A DNA stretch of 64,000 nt from Pleurotus ostreatus/Saccharomyces cerevisiae fusant (lineage: Eukaryota; Opisthokonta): assembly GCA_024196135.1 (NCBI GenBank), contig JAMQCK010000058.1, forward strand, positions 49,101-113,100. Reading direction: 5' to 3'. This document shows positions 24,412-34,535 of the stretch, one piece after another. The notes below the pieces were generated by a model. That model saw nothing but the letters and a program-made list of their open reading frames with translations, made no database searches and was not told the origin of the DNA. Within the stretch, counting starts at the first letter, position 1, and each line of letters begins with the position of its first letter. The translations under genes were made by a program, and so were the position numbers.

Positions 24412-25348
24412 CTAGAGAGCAAGCAACCACTCGTCAGGACATTCCTCGAAAAATCCTGCGGCTTTCACTCCATCGACAATCCTCTGCGCGTCCTTCAGCC
24501 AATCTTGAATCACCGCGCGGCACTCCCCGCACTTCTTCGCCTCCTCAGACAGGAGGCGCTCGTGCCTCTGGATGATACCATAGTCCAAGTCGAGCATCGT
24601 GCGCAGTTCGCCGGAGAGCAGCGTGTTGACGACGGAGACCCACAGGACGTGCGCGCTCTCGCAGACGGGGAAGCCCTCGGGGTGGACCGGCCGCTCGCGC
24701 TTGCCGTACCTGCAGCTGCACGCGTCCTCGTCGAAGGGGGTGAAGGTGGCGTGCTTGAGGGCGCGCTGCCAGCGCGCACGGTAGCGGGCCTGGTCACGCG
24801 GTGTAAGCTGCGGGCGGAGGACGGGGATATGGGGCGCACCCATTGGACAAAGATGTCGGGCTCGGGGAGCCACGGGCGTGCCTCGGCGCATGAGTACGCG
24901 ATGGTGAGCGGCGCGGCGGCAGCGAGCAGGTCGGCGTGCCCATAGCGCAGCGCGTAGCGGAGCACCATCAGCGGCGCGCGCGTGGTGGACGCCCTGCGGG
25001 GTTCGTCGGGCTCGGGTGTGGGACAAGGAGTACATGAGTAAGCTCACCGCATCCTGAGATCGCAGACCTGCCCCGCTGCGTGCACACCGTACTTCTCCAC
25101 CGCGTCGGTGAAGTCGCGGAAGAGTCTGTCGGGGATGCTGTGCAGCGGAGGCTGCGGCACGCAGTGCATGTAGTGCAGGAGCAGGTGTAGCACCTCCGCG
25201 CGCTCGGCGAGCGGGATGGGTTCGTTGGGCGCGGCGGCATCCCGGGAGGCGGGGAAGGCCTCGCCGAACATCTCGAGATTGCGGGTGTGGGCGCCAATGA
25301 GGTGGCCGTCGCATGACTGGAGCACGATGTCCACGGGCGTACGACAGC
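24412..25348 (-). CDS. BTB/POZ-domain protein J (5' end unresolved)
   Basis: Minus-strand exons 25048-25348, 24840-24993, 24412-24789, introns 54 and 50 bp. Exon 1 carries the BTB core: VDIVLQSCDGHLIGAHT, a PIPLAERAEVLHLLLHYMH block and AVEKYGVHAAGQVCDLRMR. The rest (ALRYGHADLLAAAAPLTI, EPDIFVQW, then SAHVLWVSVVNTLL and a C-terminal CGECRAVIQDWL helix) is typical of mushroom BTB proteins. BTB domains mediate dimerisation and partner or cullin binding. Problem: the BTB exon opens with a phase-1 acceptor and there is no ATG; the stop of the upstream BTB unit K is only about 20 bp away. Either it is spliced to K as one two-domain protein, or it has lost its first exon. Confidence 0.6.
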
Positions 25349-25366
25349 CTGCGGGACGCCGGGATT

Positions 25367-26476
25367 TCAGTGATCAAGATGCATCGAGAAATAAGGGCAC
25401 GGACCGGCGACGGGGCATGCACCGCTCGTGGGATTGGCGGCCGCGCTGTCCGAGTCCTGCGCGTCGTCTAGCACGGTGTTCGAGCCAAATAATCCATCAT
25501 TTCGCAGCGCGTCGACCTGAAGGCGAGATCCCGCGAGCCAGTCATCGAATATCGCGCGGCACTCCAAGCAATTCTTGTTCAGCAAGTCCTCAAACCCCTT
25601 CAGTATGTTCTCGTCAAGGTGCAGTAGAGCGCGCCGCCCGTCCGACATCAGGTCCGACGAAACACACGAAAAGAAGTGATAGATGCTTAGGCAGGGCGCG
25701 TATGAGTGAGTGCCCTCGTGGATAGGAAGGTCCCCATTGGGCCCTTGGCGCTCTTCCAGGTCGTCCAGCTCCAATGGGATATGGGCGATGGAGAGGAGTG
25801 CCGTGTCCCAGCGGTCACAGTAAGCGATCTGAGGGCACCTCCATAATCCACATTGCAGGCGATACACGCGAGATCGTGTCTTACCCAGTGCGCGAGGATC
25901 TCGGGCTCGGGGATGGCATCCATGCATTGGCGGAGAGTGAACTTGACGGTAGCGGTCCGGAAAGCTCTGCGATATGTCGCTTGTCGTGCTTGAGGGCATA
26001 TCGGAGCACACCGAGCGGCTCTTCTGTCGCTCGCGCACTAGGGATGGCGCGTGCCGATGAGCGCTCGTGTGCATGATTGGAAGCGACTCTACGCTCACCG
26101 CATCTCCAGCTGACACTCGTATGCTACCCTGAAAATCTTGAGTCTTTCTGCCATGTCCGCGAGCTCGAAGACGATGTCGAAAGGGAGTGTTTCCAGGTAC
26201 GGATCGGGAACACCGTCGTGCGCAAAGTGCAGGAGAACTTCAAGAACAGCGGCGCTCTCTGGCAGTTCTGTCTCGCCGGAGGGCGTGTTGGACGATAATG
26301 CGCTGTTGAAATTATCGATTATCGAACGATGAGAGCCTATGCGGCGTCCATCGCCAGTGCACAGAACAATGTCGACGGAGATTGGACATCCTATAGTGCG
26401 TGCCTCTTAGCAGTAGCAAACCTCAGCGCCGTGCATCGCACTCACCATCCACAGGACAATCAGCGGATGCGGGCAT
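25367..26476 (-). pseudogene. BTB/POZ-domain unit K with a one-base frameshift
   Basis: Minus-strand exons 26446-26476, 26099-26390, 25885-26037, 25367-25828. The tiny first exon (MPASADCPVDG) splices in phase 1 to the BTB exon (VDIVLCTGDGRRIGSH, ETELPESAAVLEVLLHFAH, VFELADMAERL). Exon 3 is 153 nt whereas the same exon in J is 154: frame is clear up to ALKHDKRHIAELSGPL and resumes one base off in TLRQCMDAIPEPEILAHW. The missing base is near 25950. After exon 3 the correct phase returns (IAYCDRWDTALLS, then LECRAIFDDWL). So the copy is a recent pseudogene, a null allele, or an assembly error. It stops 18 bp before the BTB exon of J begins. Confidence 0.6.
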
Positions 26477-27005
26477 TATGCAGCCGCAGAGGCGCCTGAG
26501 CGTTGAGAGTCGGACTCAGAAGTTCAGACGCCACCACGTGACGCCTTCCTCGTGTCCAAATCACATCACAATTCCCACGCCTGCTTGTCTTCAACCAACG
26601 CAAAGCCAGCACGCAACATACTGCCGTCTCCGTCGTCCGCATGCTATGACATGCGCCTCGAAAAGAATAGGACGTACACGATACCCCTACCCTTAGCCGC
26701 TCACAGGCACAAGTACAGCCCCACTTGGGCGGGCATAAACACAGCCCCGCTCGAGCAGGCTACGCGGATTCCCACCTTCATTATCAGACGCTCCGTCGGT
26801 TCTCGGCAGTAACTTGGCGGACTTCGGAAGTCTAACCCAGCAGTCCTCGGCAGTCTGACTGGGCAAATAGTGGAGGCACAGAACGAGGGTCAGATGTGAC
26901 GATTCACGTAAGCCGCAATCCGATATGAATGAAGTCCGGGCTTCTCGCTTCTCAGGCCGATTACACGTCCTTCAACTCGTCGTCTTCGTCTCGTGGACCG
27001 CTTGG

Positions 27006-27068
27006 CCCTCATCCTACGGATCGCTAGCCCTCATCGCACGGATCGCTAGCCCTCATCGCATGGATCGC
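27006..27068. repeat. 22-bp tandem repeat, about 3 copies
   Basis: Unit CCCTCATCGCACGGATCGCTAG repeats nearly three times with one or two changes per copy. Non-coding. Confidence 0.7.
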
Positions 27069-27362
27069 GATCATCGTCATTGTATGTTGATTCTCTGGTC
27101 TGGTCGCCGCGATGCTTACATCAACCAGCCAACTGTCCGGTCGGATAGTCAACGGGGCGGCACCGCCTCCCTCCTTCGCAGCTGCAAGCGCCCGCGATTG
27201 CCGAGCGATAGCGCATGAGAAGCGTCTTGGACACGGCATACCCTCATGCCCACGGAACCGGCTTCCCTCATGTCCCCGGCATGCTTTGGGGAGCCTCTAT
27301 AGATTCATCGCGCGCGGCAGACTCATATCGCGCGCCAACATGGTGCGGCTTTCGTTCATGAA

Positions 27363-27409
27363 GCAAGGGGAGCGCAGTAAGCAAGGGGAGCGCAGTAAGC
27401 AAGGGGGCG
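27363..27409. repeat. 18-bp tandem repeat, about 2.5 copies
   Basis: Unit GCAAGGGGAGCGCAGTAA occurs twice exactly, then a diverged partial copy. Confidence 0.7.
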
Positions 27410-27667
27410 CCGCAAGCAAGATGCGATCCGTCTATGGAGGCTGATGACATGCAGCGTCCCTGAAACGGGCCCCCGCTGCAAGCTCTGACAAGCTTGACCG
27501 TCAGATCTGACGACGGAATCGCCCTTCCTGTATTGGCTGCGTGCGCCGGATGCTGGCACCCGCCACGCACCGCGCACGCTACCTGAAGTCTCCAGGCGCC
27601 GCCCCGCTGCCTCGCCGCCATCGTCACTCTTCGGCCTCACCGCCACCGCCAGTCCGCCGCCAACCCA

Positions 27668-27672
27668 TATAA
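27668..27672 (+). promoter_or_regulatory. TATA box of coiled-coil gene L
   Basis: CATATAACACG, with TATAA 71 bp before the ATG at 27739. The paralog M has CATATAACGCG upstream, so the element is shared. Confidence 0.45.
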
Positions 27673-27738
27673 CACGCCGGTCTCGTTTGTTCTCTACTCT
27701 CGTTCGCATCTTCAACGCTCGACCATTTCCATCTAGAC

Positions 27739-30094
27739 ATGTCTCCGTCCGTGATTTCCTTTGAGTACGTCCACAGCCGTCAACTTTCCTTCCTCGCCAT
27801 TGCGTGTCCCTTCATCGCCATTGCGTCTCTCTTCCTCTACCTACCGCATATTCCTACTTCCTCCCTCGCCCACGTCCATTCGAGCCTCACCATCGCCCTC
27901 CCACCTACGCCATTCCAACCAATACAACCAACACCAGGCTGACCACCTCCATCATCCATCATGCTGACCACCACCCGCAGCGCCGGCCGTCCGAGGAGCT
28001 GGAGCGACAGCACCGGCACCGCCAGCGACATCGACGACCACCCGCCCCGGACGCCGTCCCCGACACCCATCTCTTCCTCGTTCGAGGACAAGCCTTTCTC
28101 CTCGTTCGAGGACAAGCCTTTCTCCTCGTTCGACGTCAAATCGCCGCCATCCATCGATGATTCCTCCCTCACCACCCCGACCTTCTCCACGCCGCAGCCC
28201 TTCTCCACCCCCGATGCGTGGCCCGTCGATACGCCGAAGACCCTCTCCTCTCTCCCCACCCCCAATGCCTTCTCTATGCTCTCGCCACGACCCCTTCCCA
28301 CTACCCCACTCAACATCGCCGCCCCCGAGCCCCACCCCTACCCCGCCGACGCCGTCTCGCCCAACTCATGGCCTGCCAACGTCGTCGCTCCCAACTCATG
28401 GCCCGCCGACGCCGTCGCGCCCGACTCATGGCCCGCCGACCCCCGCGCGTGCCTCCGCCTCGTGAACCAACAACTTGACGAGGCCGAGCGCGGCGCGAGG
28501 CTCCTGGCGCGCGCGCTGGCGGACGCGCAGGCGGCGGTCGAGGAGGCGGAGGGGAGGGCGGGAGAGGCGGAGAAGAGGGCGGGGGAAGCGGAGAGGAGGG
28601 CGGGGGCGGCGGAGGCGAGGGCGGAGGAGGCGCAAGAGGAAGCGCGGGAGGCAGCGCGACGAGCGTATGAAGCCTTCGCGCGCGCTGAGAAGGCTGATGC
28701 GCGCGCTGAGGAGGCGGACGCGCGCGCTGAGGAGGCGGATACGCGTGCCGAGGAGGCCGAATCGCGCGCCATCGAGGCCGAGGAGCGGATGACGACCGCG
28801 GTCACCGTTGCGCGCGAGGCTGGCGATCGGGCGTCCAGGGCGGAGCAGGAAGCTGCGGAAGCTAACGCGAGAGCTCGGGAGACGGAGGCAAGAGCTCGTG
28901 AGGCTAACGCGAAAGCTCGGGAGGCGGATGCGCGCGCTGAGGACGCCGATGAGAGAGCGCAGGACGCCGAAGCACGCGCCCGCGACGCCGAAGCCCGCGC
29001 TCGCGACGCCGTAGCCCGTGCTCGCGACGCCGAAGCCCACGCCGGGGAGGCGGACGCGCGCGCGCTGGAGGCCGCAGAACGCGCCCTAGATGCCGACGTG
29101 CGCGCGGGGGAGGCGGAGGAGCGGATGCGGGAGGCGGAGGCGCTGGCGGAGGCGTTGGAGGAGGAGGCGGCGCGGCGGGTGCATGGGGCGGATGAGCGGG
29201 CGCGGGGGGCGGATGAGCGGGCGAGGGAGGCGGAGGAGAGGGCGAGGGAGGCGGATGAGCGGGCGAGGGAGGTGGAGGAGAGGGCGCGCGACGCTGAGGA
29301 GGCTGCTCGTCGGCTCGAGGACTCTAACCGCCAGCTCCTCGAGTCCAACCGTCAACGCGCAGACACGGTCCGCCGACTCGAAGATACGGTCCGCCAGCTC
29401 GAAGACACCGCCCGCCAACTTCGCCAGAGCGTCGCCGCTGCCGACGAGCGCGTCGTCAAGGCCGAAACTCGCGCGCTCGCCGCCGAGGTGAAGGCGGCGG
29501 AGGCAGTCGCCCAGGCGAAGCAGGAGACAGTCGCTCAAGTCAAGCAGGCCGACGCCAAAGTCACGCAACTCACCGCCGACTTCCGCGGCGCCCAGAAGCG
29601 CGCCCAAACCGCCGAGGCGCGCACCTTTGAGGCCGTGACGCGCGAGCATGCCGCCGAGCAGCGCGCCGCGGGGCTCAAGGCAGAGCTGGGAGATGCGGAG
29701 GAGCAGTTTGTGCGCGACCGGCGCGACTTCGAAGAGCGCCTGGTGCTCGAGCGGCATCAGATGGAGGAGCGGCTGGAGCGCGATCGGCGCGAGATGGAGG
29801 TGCAGCTGGCGCGCGATCGGCGCGAGATGGAGGAGCACATGGTGCGCGACGAGCGCCAGGCCGAGTTGCTGGATGCCCTACGCCAGGTCCCGACGGGGCC
29901 CTTCCTGGCACGGATAGTGAGGTGTGTGTTTATCCTTTCGATCTTCTCGGCCATCGTAATCGTGTTCCTGCGCCCTTCATGATTGTCTTATGCACGCACT
30001 GACGGCCGATGTACTGGTCTAGGGTCTGGTCGGCGTACTGGAGGATGTGAGGAAGGTGTTTTCGTTGGGAAGGCGCGGGCGCTTGGTGGTTTGA
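27739..30094 (+). CDS. Heptad-repeat coiled-coil protein L (3 exons)
   Basis: Exons 27739-27764, 27981-29921, 30052-30094; 669 aa. The 26-nt first exon (MSPSVISF) is supported by paralog M, whose first exon is also 26 nt and joins in the same phase before an alignable P-x-SW-x-[DE]-S stretch. Order: Ser/Pro/Thr-rich head with a repeated FEDKPFSS unit, PADAV/NSWPA repeats, an ADPRACL..QQLDEA box shared with M, then some 430 residues of Ala/Glu/Arg heptads (AREADER, ARAEEAD types), and an ELLDALRQVP-GPF box shared with M. If the last intron is retained, the frame continues as a hydrophobic CVFILSIFSAIVIVFLRPS tail, which would act as a C-terminal membrane anchor. Probably a structural or scaffold protein; no known family recognised. 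Confidence 0.7.
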
Positions 30095-30570
30095 TCGAAG
30101 GTAGACAGACAACGTTACGTATCTATGGTAGTTACCATGTAGTATGCGACTATGTATGTAAGTATGGCGATTATGGACGCTCTCCAGTGGGCCTGTGATT
30201 ATGCCTGTGAATGGCTGAGGGTTGAGGCATTGTGTACGTGTACGCCATTTTGAGAAATACTGAATAGAATATGTACGACGGAGGCGAGCTGCGTGCTGGC
30301 GCTATCGTGGTTGAAGACAAGCACGCGTGGGAAATGTAATGCAATGTCGACACGAGGAGGAATCCACGTGGTAACTTCCTCTGTCCCGGCCCTCGCCTGA
30401 ACAACGACAGCACTGCGCGTCGCTGCGGCTACATGGTGGCAATTGATCCCAAACTTTGAATCTGGATCGTTGTTGGTAAGCTCGCTGCGCTGTTAGTCAA
30501 GGCTCAAACGTTCTGAGAGGCTTGTATAAGATGCGCATTCTGCGTCGAAGTCGCTCTACGCTCTCGAAAA

Positions 30571-30920
30571 GGACGAAGCATTGGCTCTCAGCTCCGCTGT
30601 TCTCGGAATAATACTACTTCTCATCACTCGCGACGACGCTCCGGATCCGGACCTGTACTCATGCCCTCTCAACGCCGCCTCCGAGCTCGGTGTGCTCCGT
30701 CATAGCATCAGACACGACAAGCGGTGTATCGCGGAGCTCGCTGGACTGCTCACTATCGGATTCCTCTTCGTCAAGGCATGGATGCCATTCCCAGACTAGA
30801 GGTACTCGTTCACTGGCTAAGTATCATCACGCGTGTATTGACCAATTCGACTGATTAGGGACAGAGATTGCCTACTACGACCGCTGGGACGCAATACTGT
30901 TCCCCATCCCCCCGATATAG
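30571..30920 (+). pseudogene. Decayed BTB gene copy related to J and K
   Basis: Plus strand. Pieces align in order with unit K: SAVLGIILLLITRDDAPDPD (K: AAVLEVLLHFAHDGVPDP), then directly LGVLRHSIRHDKRCIAELAG (K: LGVLRYALKHDKRHIAELSG), a one-base shift, DAIPRLEVLVHW (K: DAIPEPEILAHW), a damaged donor (CTAAGT instead of GTAAGA), and IAYYDRWDAILF (K: IAYCDRWDTALL). About 35 codons and an intron are missing between the first two blocks. It is clearly a relic on the strand opposite its relatives. Confidence 0.65.
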
Positions 30921-31263
30921 CCACACGAGTCGGACGCGCGTCAAGGACACAATGTGGGCTTTCCTATCCACTATTGTGGGCTTTCCTATCCACTATTCAC
31001 GATGATACATACTCTTACGCGGTCCGCGAGCTACAGTAGATACCGGACATCTGCCAGGGTGGCGACGGGATGCGCGCGGGCCGTGGCGAAGGGTGCGCGC
31101 GGGCCGTGGCATCGCGCGCTTGCGACTCTCCTCGAATGTGAGGGGGCGGCGAAGACATCCGGCTTCGGCGTCGTAGCCAGATTGGCTGAAGTCGTCAGAG
31201 TCGCTCGCTTCCTCGTCGTCGTCCTCCCCACGCTTGGTTCAGAACATACTGTCCACGCTTGGC

Positions 31264-31747
31264 TCAGTATGCACTGTCCGCGCTTGGCTCAGTATACTCT
31301 GTCCACGTTGGACACATCTGCTCCTCCTCCTCTTCCTCCCCTATTTCGAGCGACCTCTCTGGTGTGTTTCTGACCCTGTCTCCCCCAGCCGCAAGCATTT
31401 CCTCCACGGAGTCCATCTTCCGGTCGTCGTTGTCCATCTCCTGGTCGTCGTTGCCCATCTCCTGGTCGTCGTTGCCCATCTCCTGGTCGTCGTTGCCCAT
31501 CTCCTGGTCGTCGTCGCCGATAATTGTGGTCGTTGTTGCTCATCTCCCTCTCGTCGTCGCCGATAATGTGGTTGTTGTTGCCCAATTCTTCGCCGTCCAC
31601 GTCCATCTCTCGAACGCCGTTTCCCATCTCCTGGTCGTCCTTGTCGGTCGGCGCCTCCGGGGTGTCATCGACCTTGACCTCCGCCTCCTCGGCCTTGACC
31701 TCCTCGACTTCGACCTTCATCTCCTCGTCCTTTACCTCCGGCACCAC
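31264..31747 (-). pseudogene. Acidic repeat open frame with a frameshift
   Basis: Minus strand. From 31747 the frame encodes an acidic Glu/Val/Lys stretch (VKDEEMKVEVEEVKAEE) followed by HIIGDDEREM. One extra A in the next IIGDDDQEM copy shifts the frame, and the adjacent frame continues with four DDQEMGN heptapeptides and an EEEEEE tail. It could be the remains of an acidic repeat protein or a chance frame over a 21-bp minisatellite. Confidence 0.25.
31420..31518. repeat. 21-bp tandem repeat, about 4-5 copies
   Basis: Unit CTGGTCGTCGTTGCCCATCT plus C. Three exact inner copies flanked by diverged ones. On the minus strand it encodes DDQEMGN. Confidence 0.8.
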
Positions 31748-32507
31748 CTCCGAGCGACAATTGTGCTCTGCGCTCTTCTCCGAACGACGATTGCGCTCTG
31801 CGCCCTTTTCCGAGCCGCGGGTTCGCTTCGCGCGCTGGTTCCTCGAGTGCGCTTCGCGCGCTGGTGTCTAGAGTCACTGTTCTTCGCGGCACCACTACCC
31901 TTATTCTCATCGTTGGCGTGGGTTAGGCTTAACCCGCGACGTCCTTCGCGACTTGAGCTCACCGGACGACCTGACCGTCACCTATCGGACGATATGACCT
32001 TCACCGAGTGGACGACCTGACCCTCACCGAGCGGACGACTTGAGCTCACCGATCGGGCGACTTGAGCTCACCGCATATTCACTTCGTCATCCGGCTACTT
32101 CGTCAACCGGCTACTTCGTCATCCGTCTACTTCGCCATCCGTCTACTTCGTCGACCGGCTCCTTCGACCCCACGGCTGTCTCTCTACTTCGCCATTGACC
32201 TCCCCAGCCTCCACCTCGTGCGCCACCTACTTCCCCGTCCAACGCTTCCTGATTTCCCATCCGACGCCCCCATTTTCCATCCGATGCTTCCTGCTTTTTC
32301 GTCCGACGCTTCCTGCTCCTCTACCCGACGCTTCCTGCTTTACCTCGTCCTCCTGCGCTTGACTCGCGCGAGCCCCCTCCCGCGCTCGACCTCCTTACTT
32401 TGTCCTCCCGCGCTCGACTCTGCCTTGTCCTCCCGCGCATTCGACTCTGCCTGCGGGTGCCCTTGTGCGTTTGACCTCCTTTACCTTGTCCTTGCGCATG
32501 GTCGTGT

Positions 32508-32600
32508 CCTCCCGCGCTTGATTCGCGGGAGCCCTCCCGCGCTTGATTCGCGGGAGCCCTCCCGCGCGTGACTCGCGGGAGCCCTCCCGCGCTCGACCTC
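32508..32600. repeat. 25-bp tandem array of perfect hairpins
   Basis: Each unit contains CTCCCGCG-cttgatt-CGCGGGAG, an 8-bp perfect stem with a 7-nt loop. About 3.5 copies head to tail, the last diverging. Confidence 0.75.
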
Positions 32601-32736
32601 CTTCCCTCTGTCCTCGCGCACTTAACTCGCGGGCCCCGCCCTTTCACCTGCATTCGAATCAAGCTACCTAGGTGAGCGCACACGAAGTCTGAGAGCGAGG
32701 GGAGGCTCAGTTGATTAATGATTAGAGGAGAACGCA

Positions 32737-33165
32737 CCCGAATTCCGAAAGCGAGCGAGCGCACCCGAATTCCGAAAGCGAGCGTACGCGAATTCCGAGA
32801 GCGGTGGCGCACCCGAATTCTGAGAGCGGTGGCACAGACGAATTCCGAAGCGGTGGCACAGACGAATTCCGAAAGTGAGTGAGCGCACGCGAATTCTGAG
32901 AGCGGTGGCGCACGCGGAATCCGAAAGCGGTGGCGCACGCAAACAAATTCTGGAAGCGGTGGCGCACGCGGAATCCGAAAGCGGTGGCGCACGCGGAATC
33001 CGAAAGCGGTGGCGCACGCAAACAAATTCTGGAAGCGGTGGCGCACAGGCGGACTGTGAGAGCGTGCGCAGACGAATTCTGAGAGCGGTGGCGCACAGGC
33101 GGACTCTGAGAGCGAGCGCACGCGGATTCCGAAAGCGAGCACAAACACGAATCCAGAGAGCGGGG
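32737..33165. repeat. Array of GAATTC-containing 20-30 bp units
   Basis: About 15 imperfect copies built from GAATTCCGAAAGCG or GGAATCCGAAAGCG followed by GTGGCGCACG, with higher-order repetition (one 60-bp block occurs twice). Non-coding minisatellite. Confidence 0.75.
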
Positions 33166-33230
33166 GGAGGCTCGAATGGTCGCTCGACGTCACGTCTGCC
33201 GCGCAAGCGTCGAAGATGTCTGCCCGTGTA

Positions 33231-33482
33231 GGTTTTGTAGGCGGCTGCTGCGTGGGCGTTGTACACGTCCGCCGCGTGGGTTTTGTACACGTCCCCCGTG
33301 TAGGCGTTGTAGACGTCCCCCGTGAAGGCGTTGTAGACGTCCGCCGCGTAGGCGTTGTAGACGTCCGCCGCGTAGGTGTTGTAGACGTCGCCCGCGTAGG
33401 CCGCGTAGACGTCGCCCGCGTAGGCCTTGTATACGTCGCCCGCGTGGGTTCTGTAGACGACCGCCGCGTAGCTGTTGTACAC
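33231..33482. repeat. 24-bp tandem repeat, about 10 copies
   Basis: Unit GTTGTAGACGTCCGCCGCGTAG plus two bases, with scattered changes that keep the 24-nt period. On the minus strand this is an octapeptide repeat of DVYNAYAA type. Changes include conservative ones (N/K, Y/H, A/G), but no start codon or splice context supports a gene. Confidence 0.75.
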
Positions 33483-33510
33483 TTCCCCTCGACAGGCTGA
33501 TATCCAGTAG

Positions 33511-33690
33511 ACGACGGGGAGTTGAGAAGAGAGAGAGGTAGATGACGAGGAATTGGGAAGAGAGAGAAATAGTCGGGGGGGGGGAGTTGGGAAGAGAGAG
33601 AAATAGTCGGGGGGGAGTTGGGAAGAGAGAGAAGTAGACGACGGGAAGTTGGAAAGAGAGAGAAGTAGACGACGGGGAGTTGGGAAGAGA
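33511..33690. repeat. Purine-rich tandem repeat, about 5 copies
   Basis: Imperfect units of GGGAGTTGGGAAGAGAGAGA followed by AGTAGACGACG or AATAGTCGGG. Marks the start of a purine-rich block. Confidence 0.65.
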
Positions 33691-33987
33691 GAAGAGAGGG
33701 TATAAGGGTATAAGGAGGTGTGTGTGTGGGGGGCGGGGGCGGAGCGTCGTCTCCAAAGCCAGAGCGTCGGGGCGTCGGAGCCAAAGCCAGAGCGTCGGGG
33801 CGTCGGAGCGTCATGCGGGTGTGCGTCGGAGCGTCATGCGGGTGTGCGTCGAGGTCAGCGATCCGCCATCGAGGGCGTCGGCAAAGCGCCCTCTACGCCC
33901 CATTCGCCAAGCCCCTCAACCTCACCACAACCCACACCGCTCCCCCACACTCACCCTCACACACGCCGAGCCCACCCTCCTCACCAC

Positions 33988-34000
33988 CACCCTCACCCTT

Positions 34001-34038
<38 letters not shown>

Positions 34039-34047
34039 CTCCGCACT
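33988..34047. repeat. Hexamer tract (CCCTCA)n
   Basis: About ten near-perfect ACCCTC hexamers. Similar in length and strand bias to telomeric (CCCTAA)n but differs in one base and lies internally. Confidence 0.7.
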
Positions 34048-34375
34048 CGCCGAGCCCGCCCCGCCGCACTCGCCGAGCCCACCCCGCCGCACTCGTCGAA
34101 CCCACCCCGCCACACTCGTCGAGCTCGCCCCGCTCCGCCGCGCGGGGTCCGGAGGCGGGGAGGGGGGGGGAAGGGCGAGGTCGAGAGGGGAAGGGAGGGA
34201 AGGGGTTGAAGGGAGGGAAGGGAGGGATTTTAGGAAGGGAGGGATTTTAGGAAGGGAGGGAAGAGGGGAGGGAAGGGAAGGGAAGGGAAGGGAGGGAATG
34301 GCGAGCGCCAGCGAGTCTGGGAAAGACTCGGGACAGGGATTCTAGGGAGGGAAGGGAGGGAAGGTGGCGGCAACG

Positions 34376-34535
34376 CGTTCTATGCTATACGGAGGGAGGG
34401 GAAGCGCGTGGTATGCTATACGAAGGGAGGGGAAGCGCGTTCTATTCTATACGAAGGGAGGGGAGGGGAAAGCGAGTCGTATCCTATACGAAGGGGGACA
34501 CGAGAGGGAAGAAAGGAGGGAGCAGATGTGCTCGA
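34376..34535. repeat. Left arm of an inverted repeat
   Basis: Four units of TATACGAAGGGAGGGGAAGC type followed by a CGAGAGGGAAGAAAGGAGGG block and GAGCAGATGTGC. The reverse complement of this order recurs at 36430-36660. Confidence 0.6.

Larger units (their letters stand above)
26477..27738. other. Intergenic between BTB unit K and coiled-coil gene L
   Basis: Divergent promoter region of 1.26 kb. It contains two short tandem repeats (separate entries), a CACGTG at about 26536 upstream of K, and a TATAA at 27668 before L. No gene seen. Confidence 0.4.

Noticed and set aside
24412..25422. 336-residue uninterrupted minus-strand frame through BTB unit J
   Set aside because: It reads through both introns of J and its upper part is in the wrong frame for the BTB domain; the spliced model restores BTB homology.
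28338..29838. Long minus-strand open frames (250-336 residues) opposite gene L
   Set aside because: Antisense shadows of GC-rich Ala/Glu/Arg heptad repeats; Ser/Ala- and Leu-rich composition follows directly from the sense strand.
32321..33814. 497-residue minus-strand open frame across 32.3-33.8 kb
   Set aside because: It runs over at least three different minisatellites, other minus-strand frames are open at the same place, the peptide is low-complexity, and there is no domain or splice context.
33988..34047. CRISPR array or true telomere
   Set aside because: No repeat-spacer pattern; the hexamer is CCCTCA rather than CCCTAA, and genes lie on both sides.
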